Below are positions 53,993 to 64,000 of a stretch of DNA of 64,000 bases, one piece after another. The DNA is from Candidatus Gracilibacteria bacterium. Its GTDB lineage: Bacteria > Patescibacteriota > Gracilibacteria > BD1-5 > UBA2023. Position numbers and translations under genes: made by a program. Where the stretch lies: NCBI GenBank assembly GCA_028687475.1, contig JAQUAB010000003.1, forward strand, positions 62,001-126,000, read 5' to 3'. Position 1 is the stretch's first letter, and every line of letters starts with the position of its first letter. The notes under the pieces were generated by a model. It was not told where the DNA came from, made no database searches, and was given only the letters and a program-made list of their open reading frames with translations.

Positions 53993-54020
53993 TGATTTCC
54001 CGAGAGAAATTCTTATACTC
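53993..54020 (+). promoter_or_regulatory. Promoter of the TPR gene
   Basis: TTGATT at about 53993, 16-bp spacer, TATACT ending at about 54020. The start point would fall close to ATG 54027, again suggesting leaderless translation. Confidence 0.5.
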
Positions 54021-54026
54021 CGAATC

Positions 54027-54572
54027 ATGAAACTTCATATCGAATCCATCATCGACACTATAGAATCTCTCAAACAAGAGAGTAACTATCATCAGGCACG
54101 TGAGACAGCACTAGATGCACTCAAGAAACATACAGATGATTATCGTCTCTACGAAGAACTTGCCGATATTTATCTCTTCGAGAACAATCTCGAAAAAGCA
54201 GATGAAGTTCTCCAGATTGCTCGTACACTTCACCCAGAATCAGGAACAGGCATGTATCTCGATGGTTATATTGCTACTGCGAAATGAGAATTCGATCGTG
54301 CTATCGAAGCCCTAGAAACAGCAAATAAGAATCTTCCAAATAATGCAGAAATCCTGAGAAATCTCGGATGGGCATATGTGATGAAAGCAAATATTCCAAA
54401 ATGAATTATCCTTCTTCGTCGTGCTCATTCACTGGCACCAGACGAACCCATGATAATCAATGATCTTGCAGTAGCCCTTATGGCAACTGGCGCCGAGATG
54501 GAAGCACGAAATCTTCTCCAGAAAATCGGACAAGAAGCACTCCTGGATTCGATGAAAAATGCTATCAACTAA
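54027..54572 (+). CDS. TPR-repeat protein
   Basis: A 181-aa protein made of tetratricopeptide repeats (YRLYEELADIYLFENNLEKADEVL; AEILRNLGWAYVMKANIPKG; MIINDLAVALMATGAEMEAR). A scaffold for protein contacts; partner unknown. TGA at 54286 and 54403 are Gly. It lies 8 bp before a YceD-like gene. Confidence 0.85.
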
Positions 54573-54580
54573 ATATTTTT

Positions 54581-54949
54581 ATGTTTTCTATTCCTGTTTG
54601 AGATTTATTGGCGAGTTATTCATGAGATTCGAAATCTTTCTCATTCTCATGAGAAGTGTACGATGGATATTATGACGATATTTCATTTTTGGCACCTCTG
54701 AATTTCCAGATTCGTATCGTTGCTGTCGATAGTGGAGTGGAAGTGATTTTTGATAACCTCACAACAGAAGTCATCTATGAGAATCGAAAACATATTATTC
54801 AGATTTCTGGATTCGAAAGAACATTCAAGACTCGCATTGATCCACTCGAAGATGCAGATGATGTACGTCAGATAGAAAATGGTGGACAAACGATAGATCT
54901 TGGACCTATTATTCGGGAGGAGATAATTATGGCTTGTCACTCATTCTAA
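54581..54949 (+). CDS. YceD/DUF177-family protein
   Basis: A 122-aa protein ending with TIDLGPIIREEIIMACHSF, the pattern of the DUF177/YceD family linked to 23S rRNA processing and usually placed next to rpmF. Three TGA codons in the first 28 positions hide its start under the standard code. No rpmF follows here. Confidence 0.72.
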
Positions 54950-54971
54950 TTTTTCATACTTTTCATACCAA

Positions 54972-55002
54972 CAAAATAGAAGCTATAAACTTCTATTTTT
55001 TA
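54972..55002. terminator. Bidirectional terminator, YceD-like gene / femX-like gene
   Basis: Perfect 10-bp stem aaaatagaag/cttctatttt with T-runs; the TAG of the convergent gene lies in the loop. Confidence 0.85.
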
Positions 55003-55918
55003 TTTTTCGAGCCAGAATAAAAAAATGATATTTTAGAGAAAGTGGGATCAGAAATTTTGGACCCAATTCTTTGATTTCTCCTCAGAATTTTTCCTTGAAA
55101 GAAGTCACTCAAGCCAGATGACCATCTATCTCTCCAGGTTTTGCAATTCCGAGAAAATCATATTGTATACATCAATGTTTTTTTCATTCCAAAATAGCAA
55201 ACCATTGAAGCAAATATGGAGCCATATGTTTTCGAACCTCCTTGTCAGAACTGGATGCTCCGTAGTAATAGATAGCGTCAGTTCAATGATAGACAAAAAT
55301 CCCTGCGGCAATGACTTTTTCTTCATAAAAAGCAAAAGCAAGTCGAGCTTCGGGACAAGCCAAGAATGATTCATAATATTTCTGACTATTATGAGCAAAT
55401 CCATCACGAGAAGTTGTATCAGCGAGAAGACTCATCCAGATAGCAATATTCTCAGAATGAGATTCTACCCATTGCACCTTCACTCACCGTTTCTCAGCAA
55501 GACGGATATTATACCTTCCCTTCTCATGCATCTGGGAAAGAATCATATTTTCATCTTGTGTAAGATCAAGTACTCGTGTATATGGCTCAAGAAAATACTT
55601 ATACGGAGTGCTCGATTTCCCTGGAATATTTCTCACCATTTCTGCATCGCAATACTCAATTTGCCAAAATATTGCCTTATATTTCTTCGCCAGAGTACAT
55701 CAATCATGATAAAATCACTCATCCGCAAGTGAAGAATGAACACCAAGAGAAAAAGCCCCAACCTGTCCAAGTCCAATAGAACGAAATTCTATATATATCA
55801 CTTGATCTTTATGAGAAAATTGCTCTACACGAAGTGCTTGTCCGGACGTAGTGAGAATATTCTTCCATCATTCTGATTGCCAAAAACTTCATGAAATATG
55901 ATTTTTCGTATGATTCAT
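54983..55918 (-). CDS. FemX-like peptidoglycan bridge aminoacyltransferase
   Basis: A 311-aa FemABX-family protein that adds an amino acid to the murein stem using aminoacyl-tRNA. It has GSFWQSEGWKNIL, LDLTQDENMILSQMHEKGRYNIRLAEKRGVKV and the C-terminal QYDFLGIAKPGE..HLAGVTSFKEKFGGE. Many TGA codons are at family glycines. With murE and ftsW it shows active murein synthesis. Confidence 0.9.
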
Positions 55919-56067
55919 GAAAAAAGTCTATAGAAAATCAGGGAAAAGCAAAGGAAAATTTGCATGAAAGAGAAAATCCTGCTATACTCATTCAGTAAAA
56001 GTTATGATTCCAGGCAAAGAATATACTCCTTGAGATTCATAATTTCGATTTATAACTTTATTGAACT

Positions 56068-56424
56068 ATGCTTACGCAGCTCGAAGTAAAGAAATCCAGT
56101 ACCAACACTGGTGTTCGTGTTTTCTCATTTCATGGTGAACTCGACGAAACAAATGTTGATACGACTTTTCCTGGCATTATTGGAGAAATCGGAGACTTCA
56201 ATAAAACACGTATTCTTTTCAATCTCGCAGAACTCTCTTATCTCAATAGTAAATCTATCGGATATATTGCCGATATTGCACAGCGCAGTGAAGATGGTGA
56301 TGGAAAGTTTGCTCTCTGTTGTCTCACGGATGAAGTCCGTGACACACTCGATCTCGTCGGAATCACGAATATTATTCCCGTATATGAGACGGAAGATACT
56401 GCCCTTATCGAACTTTCGAAATAG
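56068..56424 (+). CDS. STAS-domain protein (anti-sigma factor antagonist-like)
   Basis: A 118-aa STAS domain: VRVFSFHGELDETNVDTTFP, RILFNLAELSYLNSKSIGYIAD (with candidate phospho-Ser), CCLTDEVRDTLDLVGI. Usually a switch controlled by a Ser kinase. It has no partner kinase nearby. It lies 50 bp before the murein hydrolase. Confidence 0.88.
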   Translation: MLTQLEVKKSSTNTGVRVFSFHGELDETNVDTTFPGIIGEIGDFNKTRILFNLAELSYLNSKSIGYIADIAQRSEDGDGKFALCCLTDEVRDTLDLVGITNIIPVYETEDTALIELSK

Positions 56425-56474
56425 AGTTGATTATTCTCAGAAATTATCTAATATACAAATATAAATTTTACAGT

Positions 56475-58073
56475 ATGGCAATATTTTATCGACAAGACAT
56501 AGAAAAACCTGCACCAGCAGAAAAGCCTGATACACTCAAGGAAACAACTCAAGCACGACTTGATGCTCTGCAGAAAGAACTCGAATGAGAAAAAGATATT
56601 GAAAGAAAACGTCGCATCCGTGAGGAAATCCTCTCTATAAAGAGAGAATTTAATCGTACAAAACGATACACTGATATAATGAACATGAAGCCTGCTGAAG
56701 GAAAAAATAGTCTTGATACTATATCTGCAGCCAATCTCATGCGTATTGATAAAGAATCCAAGCTTCGTCGCGGAGAATTCCTCTCGAAGTCATTTCTCTA
56801 CAAACGAACGATAGATAAAGAAGGAAATATTTTTGAGGAACCCAGTGATGGAAAAAATCTCAAAGAATGAGATATTCTTTTTGTGGATTTCGGAAAGAAT
56901 AAGAGTGCCAATAATCGTATTGGACTCTGAAATATGCTCTCTGCTGATATTGGATATGTAAAAGTCGGTGAGAGAATCGGAGTGCGCGCTATCATAAACT
57001 GACGGGTTGGGTACTATACAAAACCATCACCAGATGGTTATATTCCTGTATTTACCAGTGACACTGTCATTTTCCCAACAGCAAGTGATATCTCAGTATT
57101 TGAGAAACAAAAAGACGCTAATCTCCAAAGAAACTCAAGCCAAGAAGAGAGTGATAAGGCAAATGACTTATATATAGAGCAACTCTCAAGAATACCAGAT
57201 CATAGATGAATTGAATTAAATATAATTACGAAAGAATCATACGATTTCTGGAAATCTAAATGATTCAGTCACGAACAAGCATGTGGAATAGTTGCAAATG
57301 AATATAGAGAAAGTTCTGCGAATCCAAAAGCAACAAATGGAATTGCTGTAGGTATCTTTCAGTGGGAATGACCAAGAAAAGATTCTATAGAAAAGAAATA
57401 TTGAAGGAATATTGTAGATATGTCGCATCTGGAACAACTTGAAATTGCATGGTGGGAAATGAACAATACAGAATCAAGAGTTCTTGAACCACTAAGGAAT
57501 ACAACAACCGCACAAGAAGCTGGAGCAATATTTTCACGAGTTTTTGAAAGACCAAGAGATGAGCAGTGAGAAATGAATGTACGATGAGAACTCGCAGAGT
57601 TGTTTGCAAGCCAAATAGAATGAAAGTGAGTTTCACCTATCGCAATACTATGATCCAATAAGGAAACAATAGAACACTCTCTCGTAAATACTTCATTCTT
57701 CTGAAATACTGTCAAGTTACACAAAGCTATAATCTGAGCATTACAAAACGCTGAAAGTGAGATAAAGAATGAATCATCATTAAAAGACTATAAAATATAT
57801 AGAGTAGATGGTTACAATTGGAGAAATATGCGAGGGAAATGAATACTAAGTAATCATGCTCTTTGAATAGCCCTTGATATCAACCCTGAAGAGAATATGT
57901 GAGATTTTTGAAATGGAAACACAGATATTCCTCAAAAATTTGTCGATATTATGAAGAAAAATGGTTTTGTATGGTGAGGTGACTGGAAAAATCCATATGA
58001 TCCTATGCATTTTGAATATTCCAAACCCGGACTTCTTACACAAGCTCTAAATAATAGCGATAATATTGCTTAA
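56475..58073 (+). CDS. Two-domain murein hydrolase: phage tail-type lysozyme plus M15 peptidase
   Basis: A 532-aa protein. N-terminal 60 residues are a coiled coil; a middle region is unassigned. Around 255-400 is a phage-tail-lysozyme-like domain (GFSHEQACGIVANEYRESSA, VGIFQWEGPRKDSI). The C-terminus from about 445 is an M15-type carboxypeptidase: RNMRGKGILSNHALGIALDI, FVWGGDWKNPYDPMHFEY (zinc ligands His, Asp, His). It uses 20 TGA codons, the highest density here. No signal peptide is seen, so it may leave the cell by a non-Sec route. It may act on own or host walls. Confidence 0.85.
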
Positions 58074-59239
58074 AACAACTTCCTTTGCCCCTCCGAAACC
58101 CTTTGGAGGGGTTTTTGTATGGAAAGGAGTTTCTTGTATTCTTCCTTGAGATTGTATCCGCGAATTTCCACTTCACTCCCGAGAAGCCAGGTGATGAAAT
58201 CAACAATATCCACAACATGTGAATCAATCGTATATATTTCCCCATCGAGAGAAATCCCGAGAATATCGCCATCGATTGCAAGTGTACACACCTCTTTTTG
58301 CCCTAGAAGATTTTGTAATTTCTCAATGTCAGCAAGATTCTTAATAACATTAGCTTCTTTCTTCGTGAGAACTTTTTGGACTATTTCTTGTCCACGAGGC
58401 AGAAGTGAACGGAATTGGTATTCCTGAAGAAGCTCTATATATGAACTACGAGAAACATGCGAAACAAGAGTATCGGCCTCTGTAAGCTTGAGTGTAATCT
58501 TGATATCTCGAATAATAGTCGCGAGCTTTTGTGAGAGAAACGCATTTTCCTTCTGATCACGAAGAATCTCCTGCATTTTCGGAGTGAGATCTCCCATATT
58601 CTCGTATATTCATTCAAGCGTTCCATATTTCTGGAGAAGATCAGTCGCCTTTTTCGGACCGAATCCAGCAATTCCAGGAATATTATCTGAACTATCCCCT
58701 ACAATCGCAAGATAATCACGAACCTGAGAAGTTGGAACTCCGAATTTCTCGGTCACATCCTTCTCCTTCATGAATTTCTGTTTCATCGCATCATAGATAT
58801 GTACATGACCATCCTGTACAAACTGGCAGAGATCCTTATCGGAAGAAATAATCACGAACTGGTAATCTGTCCATCCATTTGATCGTTCCGTCACAATAGA
58901 ACCAATGAGATCATCCGCTTCATATCCCTCCTGGGAAAGAATCTGGATTCCAGCAGCTTGAAAGAGTGCAAAAACCCCATCAATCTGGGAACGGAGATTA
59001 TCCGGCATACGATCACGCTGAGCCTTGTATTCACTATATTCCGTCGCACGGAAACTCTGTCCCACATCAGTCGCAACGACGATAGAATCATGCGGATGCT
59101 CATCTGAGAGAGACTTCAGGAATTTTGCCACTCAGAAAATCGCATTCACCACTCTTCCATCGCGCGTATGCATTTCTGGAATCGCATAGAACATCCGATA
59201 GATGAGATTGTAGGCATCGATAATGAAGAGAGTTTTCAT
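58070..59239 (-). CDS. Stand-alone 5'-3' exonuclease (PolA N-terminal type) with extra domain
   Basis: A 389-aa protein: residues 1-280 are the flap-endonuclease domain (FIIDAYNLIYRMFYAI, GYEADDLIGSI, ISSDKDLCQFV, GDSSDNIPGIAGFGPKKATDLL). Residues 290-389 resemble the start of the PolA 3'-5' exonuclease-like domain, without a polymerase domain. The last codons overlap a terminator of the convergent hydrolase gene, and the stops share 4 bp (58070-58073). Confidence 0.88.
58087..58117 (+). terminator. Plus-strand terminator embedded in the exonuclease 3' coding end
   Basis: Stem cccctcc/ggagggg with a 10-nt loop and five T, 14 bp after the hydrolase stop; on the minus strand it codes for QKPLQRVSEGQ. 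Confidence 0.85.
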
Positions 59240-59244
59240 AAGCT

Positions 59245-59826
59245 TTATTCTTGGAGTTTCCGAACCTTTGCAATCATACGAATAGTTCCTTCTTCTTCAA
59301 GATATTCTTCTATTCCATCGATATCGAACCACCGCATATCATCAGTCTCATCTTCCTGACGATGCATAACAACCGAATCAGAAATAATCCCAAGAAAACG
59401 AATATCGTAGTGTTTATGATCAGGTCGTCACTTGGCATCAGCTGGAATATTATGAATATCTATATCGAATATTGGGAAAGATTGCGACTCAGAATACTGG
59501 AAAATATCAGGTTCTTCTGTGATTCCCGATTCTTCATGGAACTCACGAATAGCAGTTCCGAGAACATCCGAAGAATCATCACTATGCCCACCGAATTGGA
59601 GCCATTTCTGAAGTTTCTTATGAAAAATCAGAAGCACTTTCGTGAATTCCCTATTCACAATGAACATAGATGCAGTAATATGACCATCATCCCAATGCTG
59701 ATTATGGAAAGACTTTTCTTGGTTTTTCTGGAGAAATTGGATTATTCTATTTGCAGAATCCTGCTCCTCTGGAAATCGAGAAGCATGTTCGCGAAGTGAC
59801 TGTATTAACTTTTCCATATTGTTCAT
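59245..59826 (-). CDS. NUDIX hydrolase
   Basis: A 193-aa NUDIX protein. The box reads GGHSDDSSDVLGTAIREFHE followed by ESGI: REFHEESGI is canonical, while the first Glu is replaced by Asp. Substrate unknown (nucleoside diphosphate derivatives in general). TGA at 59428 is Gly. Start ATG 59826 lies in a 14-bp tandem repeat; ATG 59817 is also possible. Confidence 0.85.
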
Positions 59827-59862
59827 TGTTAATTGTTCATTGTTAATTGTTCATTGTTAATT
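59819..59862. repeat. 14-bp tandem repeat at the tmk / NUDIX junction
   Basis: ttaattgttcattg repeats about three times, spanning the end of tmk and the start of the NUDIX gene. Its copy number would change the tmk tail and the distance to the next start. Confidence 0.85.
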
Positions 59863-60466
59863 TCTCTAGTATTCTTCAGAAAACTTCTTCCTCATCTCCA
59901 CTTGCATTGATACGAATGAATCGATTTTTCATTATTTCCAACTTTTCACACTGTTCATACCCGAGAATAATGGACTCAAAGAACTCCTTTCCCATCCGCT
60001 CCCATTTGTCACCATGCTCATCGAATATCCGAGAAAGTGCCGTCTCAGAACTAATATCCAGATAGAAAACGATATCAGGAAGTACTCAATCTATTGCCTC
60101 TCTATTGATATCAAAAACTTTTTCGATTCCGAGTCACTGAGTGTATCATTGTTGTGCGAGTGAAGAGAGAAATGATCTGTCAGAGATGACAATATCTCAT
60201 TTTTCCAGTGCTGGTTTCACAACCGTCTGAAGTGTCTGTGCACGCGCAGCTGCATAGAGATAAGCATTCGTGAGAGGATGCATCTGTTCACTTTTCCATT
60301 CTTTTTTCTGAGCGAGGTGACGAATATCCTCAGCAATAGGAGTTGATCCGGGTTCTCGAACTTGAATTACATTTTTATCAGGATATTTTGAACGAAAAAA
60401 TTCCACGAGTTTCTTTACTTGAGTGGATTTACCAGAACCAACAATGCCTTCAAGTACGATATACAT
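59843..60466 (-). CDS. tmk: Thymidylate kinase
   Basis: dTMP to dTDP. The 207-aa product has the P-loop GIVGSGKST, VREPGSTPIAEDIR, and DRSFLSSLAQQG (DR(Y/H) motif). TGA at 60123 and others are Gly. The ATG follows the dfrA TAG without a gap (TAG-ATG). The C-terminal LTMNN is coded by a tandem repeat. Confidence 0.93.
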
Positions 60467-60940
60467 CTACTTTTTCTCATAAGTAATAAACTTCCCTTGC
60501 TCGAAATTCTCGCTCTTCACTTCAGAAAAATTCTGTCTCCATTCTTTCACAAAAATATCTCCTTCATGTACACCATCAATAAGAGTAAGCTCCACCGTAT
60601 TAGCCAGTCACTTTTCGAAAAATTGATTATACAATGATGCTCAACCGATGAGGTATACTTTTCATACTTTTTCCTTTTTCAGAATTTCAATACATTCTTC
60701 AATGCCCGAATAACACTCCACCCCATCAATTAATTCGCGAGTAATAACGATATTTCGACGATTCGGAAGTGGACGCACTTTTTCTGGAAGAGAAAAATAG
60801 GTATTCTTTCCCATCATAACAATCTCCCCAGTGGTGAACTCTCGGAAGCGCTTGAGATCCTCGGGAATGTGCCATGGAAGTCCATTACTCTTCCCGATAA
60901 GAAGAGATTCATCCATAGCCAGAATAGCGATTATTTTCAT
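60467..60940 (-). CDS. folA: Dihydrofolate reductase
   Basis: Regenerates tetrahydrofolate after the ThyA reaction. The 157-aa product has IGKSNGLPWHIPEDLKRF, IVMMGKNTYFSLPEK, and VYLIGGASLYNQFF (second part after a TGA at 60662 read as Gly). Part of the thyA-folA-tmk set. Confidence 0.94.
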
Positions 60941-61001
60941 ATAATTGAAGTATATGGATAGCCTTTATGGAATCAATGGGATTTTTCAAAAAACCCTTCT
61001 A

Positions 61002-61871
61002 TTATCCGAAGAATCCCATAAACAGAACTCCCGAGAGAATAATCAGAGCAGCGATAAATCGTTTCAGAAGATCTTTCTCCTGGAAAAACCATCCACCAAA
61101 CATGACAGCAAAAAGTGAAGAAGCAGCCTTGAATCCGCTCGTATATGGTGCTATCACCTGCGAGACGATCCACATCTGAGAAACATAGATGAATGCATGG
61201 AGAAAAAGAATCATAGAAAGAACTTTCCAGAACTTCCCTATATGTCAGAGAAGAGTTTTCCTTTCGCGATATATATCTGGAATACTCATGACGAACATGA
61301 TACTATTCATCGCGAGAGTCCAGAGCCAGATATTGCTTCCCTGTACTCACATACGATCGAACGTGACAGTGAAACCATAGAAGAACACGGCAATCAGATA
61401 AATTTTTGATCCTGGATTTTTCCAGAGCGCTTGAATCGGAGCAAATATATGTGTATGTGTCTTCTCTATAGCGAGAAAATAGGTACCGAAGAAAATGAGG
61501 AAAATCCCCATTCCACCAGCCCAAGTAACACTTTCTCCGAGAAGAAGAAAACTCGAAAGTATGACAGAAATCGTCACAAGTCACTTCATCGGAGCAATGA
61601 GGGAAATATCTCCGAGAGAAAGTGCTGTGAAGTTGAAAAACTTCCCGAAATAATAGAAAATCCCACCTCATGCCACAACCCAGAGAAAAGAAAGCTCCAT
61701 GTGTTCAGGAATTCCTGTATAAAGAAGTGCTGGCAGACTAATGAGTATCATCACAAAAGCTGTCAAACCCGTCATCGCCCCAGCACTGACATCTTTGAGT
61801 CATTTCTTTATGGCAATATCCTTGAAAGCATTCAGAAATGTGAGAACGAAAAAGGCGTAGAGGAGGATCAT
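61002..61871 (-). CDS. EamA/DMT-family transporter
   Basis: A 289-aa protein with ten hydrophobic segments and two EamA repeats (SLGDISLIAPMKGLVTISVI; YTSGFKAASSLFAVMFGGWFF). Drug/metabolite transporter superfamily; substrate unknown. Stop is TAA at 61002; TGA codons are Gly. Confidence 0.85.
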
Positions 61872-61877
61872 TGTAAT

Positions 61878-62159
61878 TTACATAAATAACGTCTTGTCTC
61901 AGAAAAGAAATATACAGAGTGCAACAAAACAAGATATGGCACTTATTATCATTGCCCACATAGCAACTTTTAAACTCTTTTCCTGTATTTTAAGTGATTT
62001 TTCCAGCGCCCCTGTTTGTTCAAGCGAGCATTTTTCTTGCAAAGTTATAATTTGTTGACATTCTTTACATCTAAAAAAAGAAACTCCTTTTGCAAAAGTA
62101 TTCTCAGCATTTGCTTGAAAAACACATTGATGTTTACAGGTATCAAATAATTCCTTCAT
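61878..62159 (-). CDS. Small zinc-ribbon-like membrane protein, unknown
   Basis: A 93-aa protein with CKHQC and FRCKECQQI (four Cys in two pairs plus His), a helical linker and a C-terminal membrane segment (VAMWAMIISAISCFVALCI). TGA at 61899 is Gly; the stop is TAA at 61878. Probably a tail-anchored zinc protein. No family recognised. Confidence 0.65.
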
Positions 62160-62174
62160 TTTAGATTTTAACTC

Positions 62175-63140
62175 TTAATTCTCTTCATCCCTCCCTACCA
62201 TTCCTCCAACCACTGCCATCGCAGCCTTAATCGGTGGATGCGGATCATAGTTTTCGAGGATTATCATATCATGAGTGATATAATCAACATCCACAAGCGA
62301 ATCACTGATAGTGAGCATTGGAAAATCCTTTGGTTCACGAGCAAGTTGCTCTCGTGTCTGTTCCACATGTGTCTCATAGATATGTACATCACCAAATGTA
62401 TGAACAAAATCCCCTACTCCAACTCCGAGAAGTTTGGCGAGAATATGAGTAAGAAGTGCATATGAGGCTATATTAAAAGGAACTCCCAGAAAGAGATCAG
62501 CTGAACGCTGGTAAAGCTGACATGAGAGCTTCCCATCCTTGATAGAAAACTGGAACATCGCATGACAGATAGGAAACTTATTTGCTTCCTCAGGTTTTGC
62601 CATAGTGTACATGAATTCTGGATTCCACGCCGTGACAATAGCATTGCGCGCATCTGGATCTTCTGTGAGCTCACGAAGGACGAACTTAATCTGATCAATC
62701 GTTCGCTCTGGATCCTTCGTCGGCCAACGTCTCCAAGCCTCTCCATAGATATTCTTGAGATTCCCATGAGTCTCTGCGAAATCTGCATCTTCTAGGATTT
62801 TCTGGATGAACTCTTCTTTGGTCATTGCTGGAAGTTCTCCTTTTTTCGCTTTTCCATTGTAGATATAGAATGGATAATCATCCCAGATATGGACATTATT
62901 CTCGACCAAGAAACGAATATTGGATTGCCCTGTGAGGAACCAGATAAGTTCAGTGACAACTCACTTCCAGTAGACTTTCTTCGTTGTGAGAAGTGGAAAT
63001 CCCTTTGAGAGATCATATCGACACTGTGCACCGAAAAGACTGTATGACACGTCACCATTGGCACGGTCAACATTTCTGATTCCTTCGTCGAGGATGCGAC
63101 GAGCAAGATCGAGATACTGTTTTTCTGGATGATTAGACAT
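62175..63140 (-). CDS. thyA: Thymidylate synthase ThyA
   Basis: dUMP to dTMP with methylene-THF. The 321-aa product has [22 protein letters not shown] (Gly = TGA 62961), [10 protein letters not shown], the active-site region [42 protein letters not shown] and [12 protein letters not shown]. The catalytic Cys is in PICHAMFQ. Confidence 0.96.
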
Positions 63141-63159
63141 AATAATAAAAATAATAAAA

Positions 63160-63927
63160 TTATTGGTACGAATTATATGCAAGGTAGAGGAAATAGAAAG
63201 CAAAAATTATAATCGAAAATAAGAGAAGATTTCGGAGAGTATGGTTCCCAATTTTCACAATATGTTTCGCTCAGAAATACCCTCCGATAAACATCCCAAG
63301 ACCGAATGAAACTGCAACAGGAATATCATATTGTCCTCGAACGAGAATAGCTATGAAACTCCCAATAAACCAAAAAACACTCATAGCGGTTGCGAGTCAT
63401 TTGGCCATCAGTGCAGGAAGTTTGATGACAAAAGTATTATTGAAATAATACCACACTCCTGATCCTGCTATGAAACAATTTCCGAAAATATTCAGACAGA
63501 AAAGTCCACAATAATAGAGATATTCACGCCTTTTGGAAACATGAGGATTAGCATGAAATCAGACCTTCTTGATAAGAGAAGCAATAGTAAGAATTATCAT
63601 GCTTGTTCCAGAAACCGCATAAATAATCCAGTTTGGGATTGCGAAAATCAGATAGGTTCCAAGAAAACTTCCAACTATCGAAACCATTCATCCAATCCAA
63701 AGAAATCGTGTTGGGATATTGCCACTCTTATGAAAAATGTATATTCAACCAAGTACATCACCGATTTTTCCAAGCTTATAAGTGATACTTGCCATCTGTG
63801 GAGTGATACCCATAGTTGTCAGGAGTCCTACTCCAAGAACTGAGACTCATCCAGAAGAAAAACTCCCGAAATAGGCAGAAAAGAGTCAGATGAGGAAAAT
63901 GATGAAAATCTTGAGTTCTTCGGACAT
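63160..63927 (-). CDS. TauE/SafE-family membrane transporter
   Basis: A 255-aa protein with about eight membrane segments. [20 protein letters not shown] and the matching second repeat ([27 protein letters not shown]) fit the TauE/SafE sulfite exporter family; substrate unknown. Many TGA codons are Gly. It is 19 bp upstream of thyA on the same strand. Confidence 0.82.
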
Positions 63928-63928
63928 T

Positions 63929-64000
63929 TTATTCTACTGTAAATACTTTCTCTGTTCCATAATACTCTCTCCAATTCTGATTATAAAAATCGAACATGCG
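63929..64000 (-). CDS. 3' end of an unidentified gene (partial)
   Basis: The last 23 codons (RMFDFYNQNWREYYGTEKV...) end with TAA at 63929, just before the TauE start. Cut by the window edge; not identifiable. Confidence 0.5.
   Translation of the reverse strand, partial: RMFDFYNQNWREYYGTEKVFTVE

Noticed and set aside
56475-58073. Prophage, suggested by the phage tail-type lysozyme domain
   Set aside because: No capsid, tail, terminase or integrase genes surround it; neighbours are housekeeping genes.

Overview
The window comes from a bacterium that reads UGA as glycine (translation table 25). Conserved glycines in PilB (GEIRD), PilC (GEKTGKL), HisI (KG..SG), a CsoR-type repressor (RIEGQ) and an AI-2E transporter are all written TGA, while every credible stop is TAA or TAG. 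With the small fermentative-looking gene set, type IV pilus genes and murein genes this points to the candidate phyla Gracilibacteria (BD1-5) or Absconditabacteria (SR1) of the CPR/Patescibacteria. I name the lineage by inference: no rRNA is present. Read with the standard code, most genes here look broken and at least six disappear; all coordinates below use UGA = Gly.

Layout. 1-9.1 kb: truB, a small secreted protein, an AI-2E transporter, a type IV pilus block (two membrane proteins, pilB, pilC), rplY and two small genes. 9.1-13.8 kb: ligA with two in-frame palindromic insertions, a hidden 110-aa gene, tig, and a Phe-rich leader peptide plus attenuator before an unknown 104-aa gene. 13.8-25.4 kb: murE, def, dus, a glycosyltransferase with swapped domains behind an O-antigen ligase-like gene, a ferredoxin, ftsW, an LPxTG protein, a prepilin-like protein, hflX, a GNAT acetyltransferase. 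25.4-32.9 kb: trpS, mscS, then a hisIE - trpEG region with two leader-peptide attenuators, a PHP phosphoesterase and a TrmB-type regulator. 32.9-41 kb: Lys/Ala-rich basic protein, secreted C39-like peptidase, two ABC exporters, topA. 41-50 kb: lipoprotein, CsoR-type repressor, tRNA-Ser, khpB/jag, an IscA-like protein, rnhB, rnpB, a 23S-IVP-like protein, adk, hemW, tRNA-Thr, and a small repeat protein. 50-58 kb: secE-nusG, greA, rlmN, a YceD-like gene, FemX-like ligase, STAS protein, and a two-domain murein hydrolase. 58-64 kb: a minus-strand set for dTMP synthesis and DNA upkeep (thyA, dfrA, tmk, NUDIX, stand-alone 5'-3' exonuclease) with transporters.

The most interesting points are: (1) three classical leader-peptide attenuators, with Trp-Trp codons before trpEG, a Trp-His pair before hisIE, and a Phe run before an unknown gene, each with competing hairpins and a terminator; (2) a GT4 glycosyltransferase whose C-terminal Rossmann domain precedes its N-terminal one in one reading frame; (3) palindromic repeats inserted in frame in ligA (twice), both ABC exporters (same site), hemW (twice) and probably rnhB; (4) genes visible only with UGA = Gly; (5) tail-to-tail gene pairs that repeatedly share exactly 4 bp at their stop codons, with terminators buried in the opposing gene.
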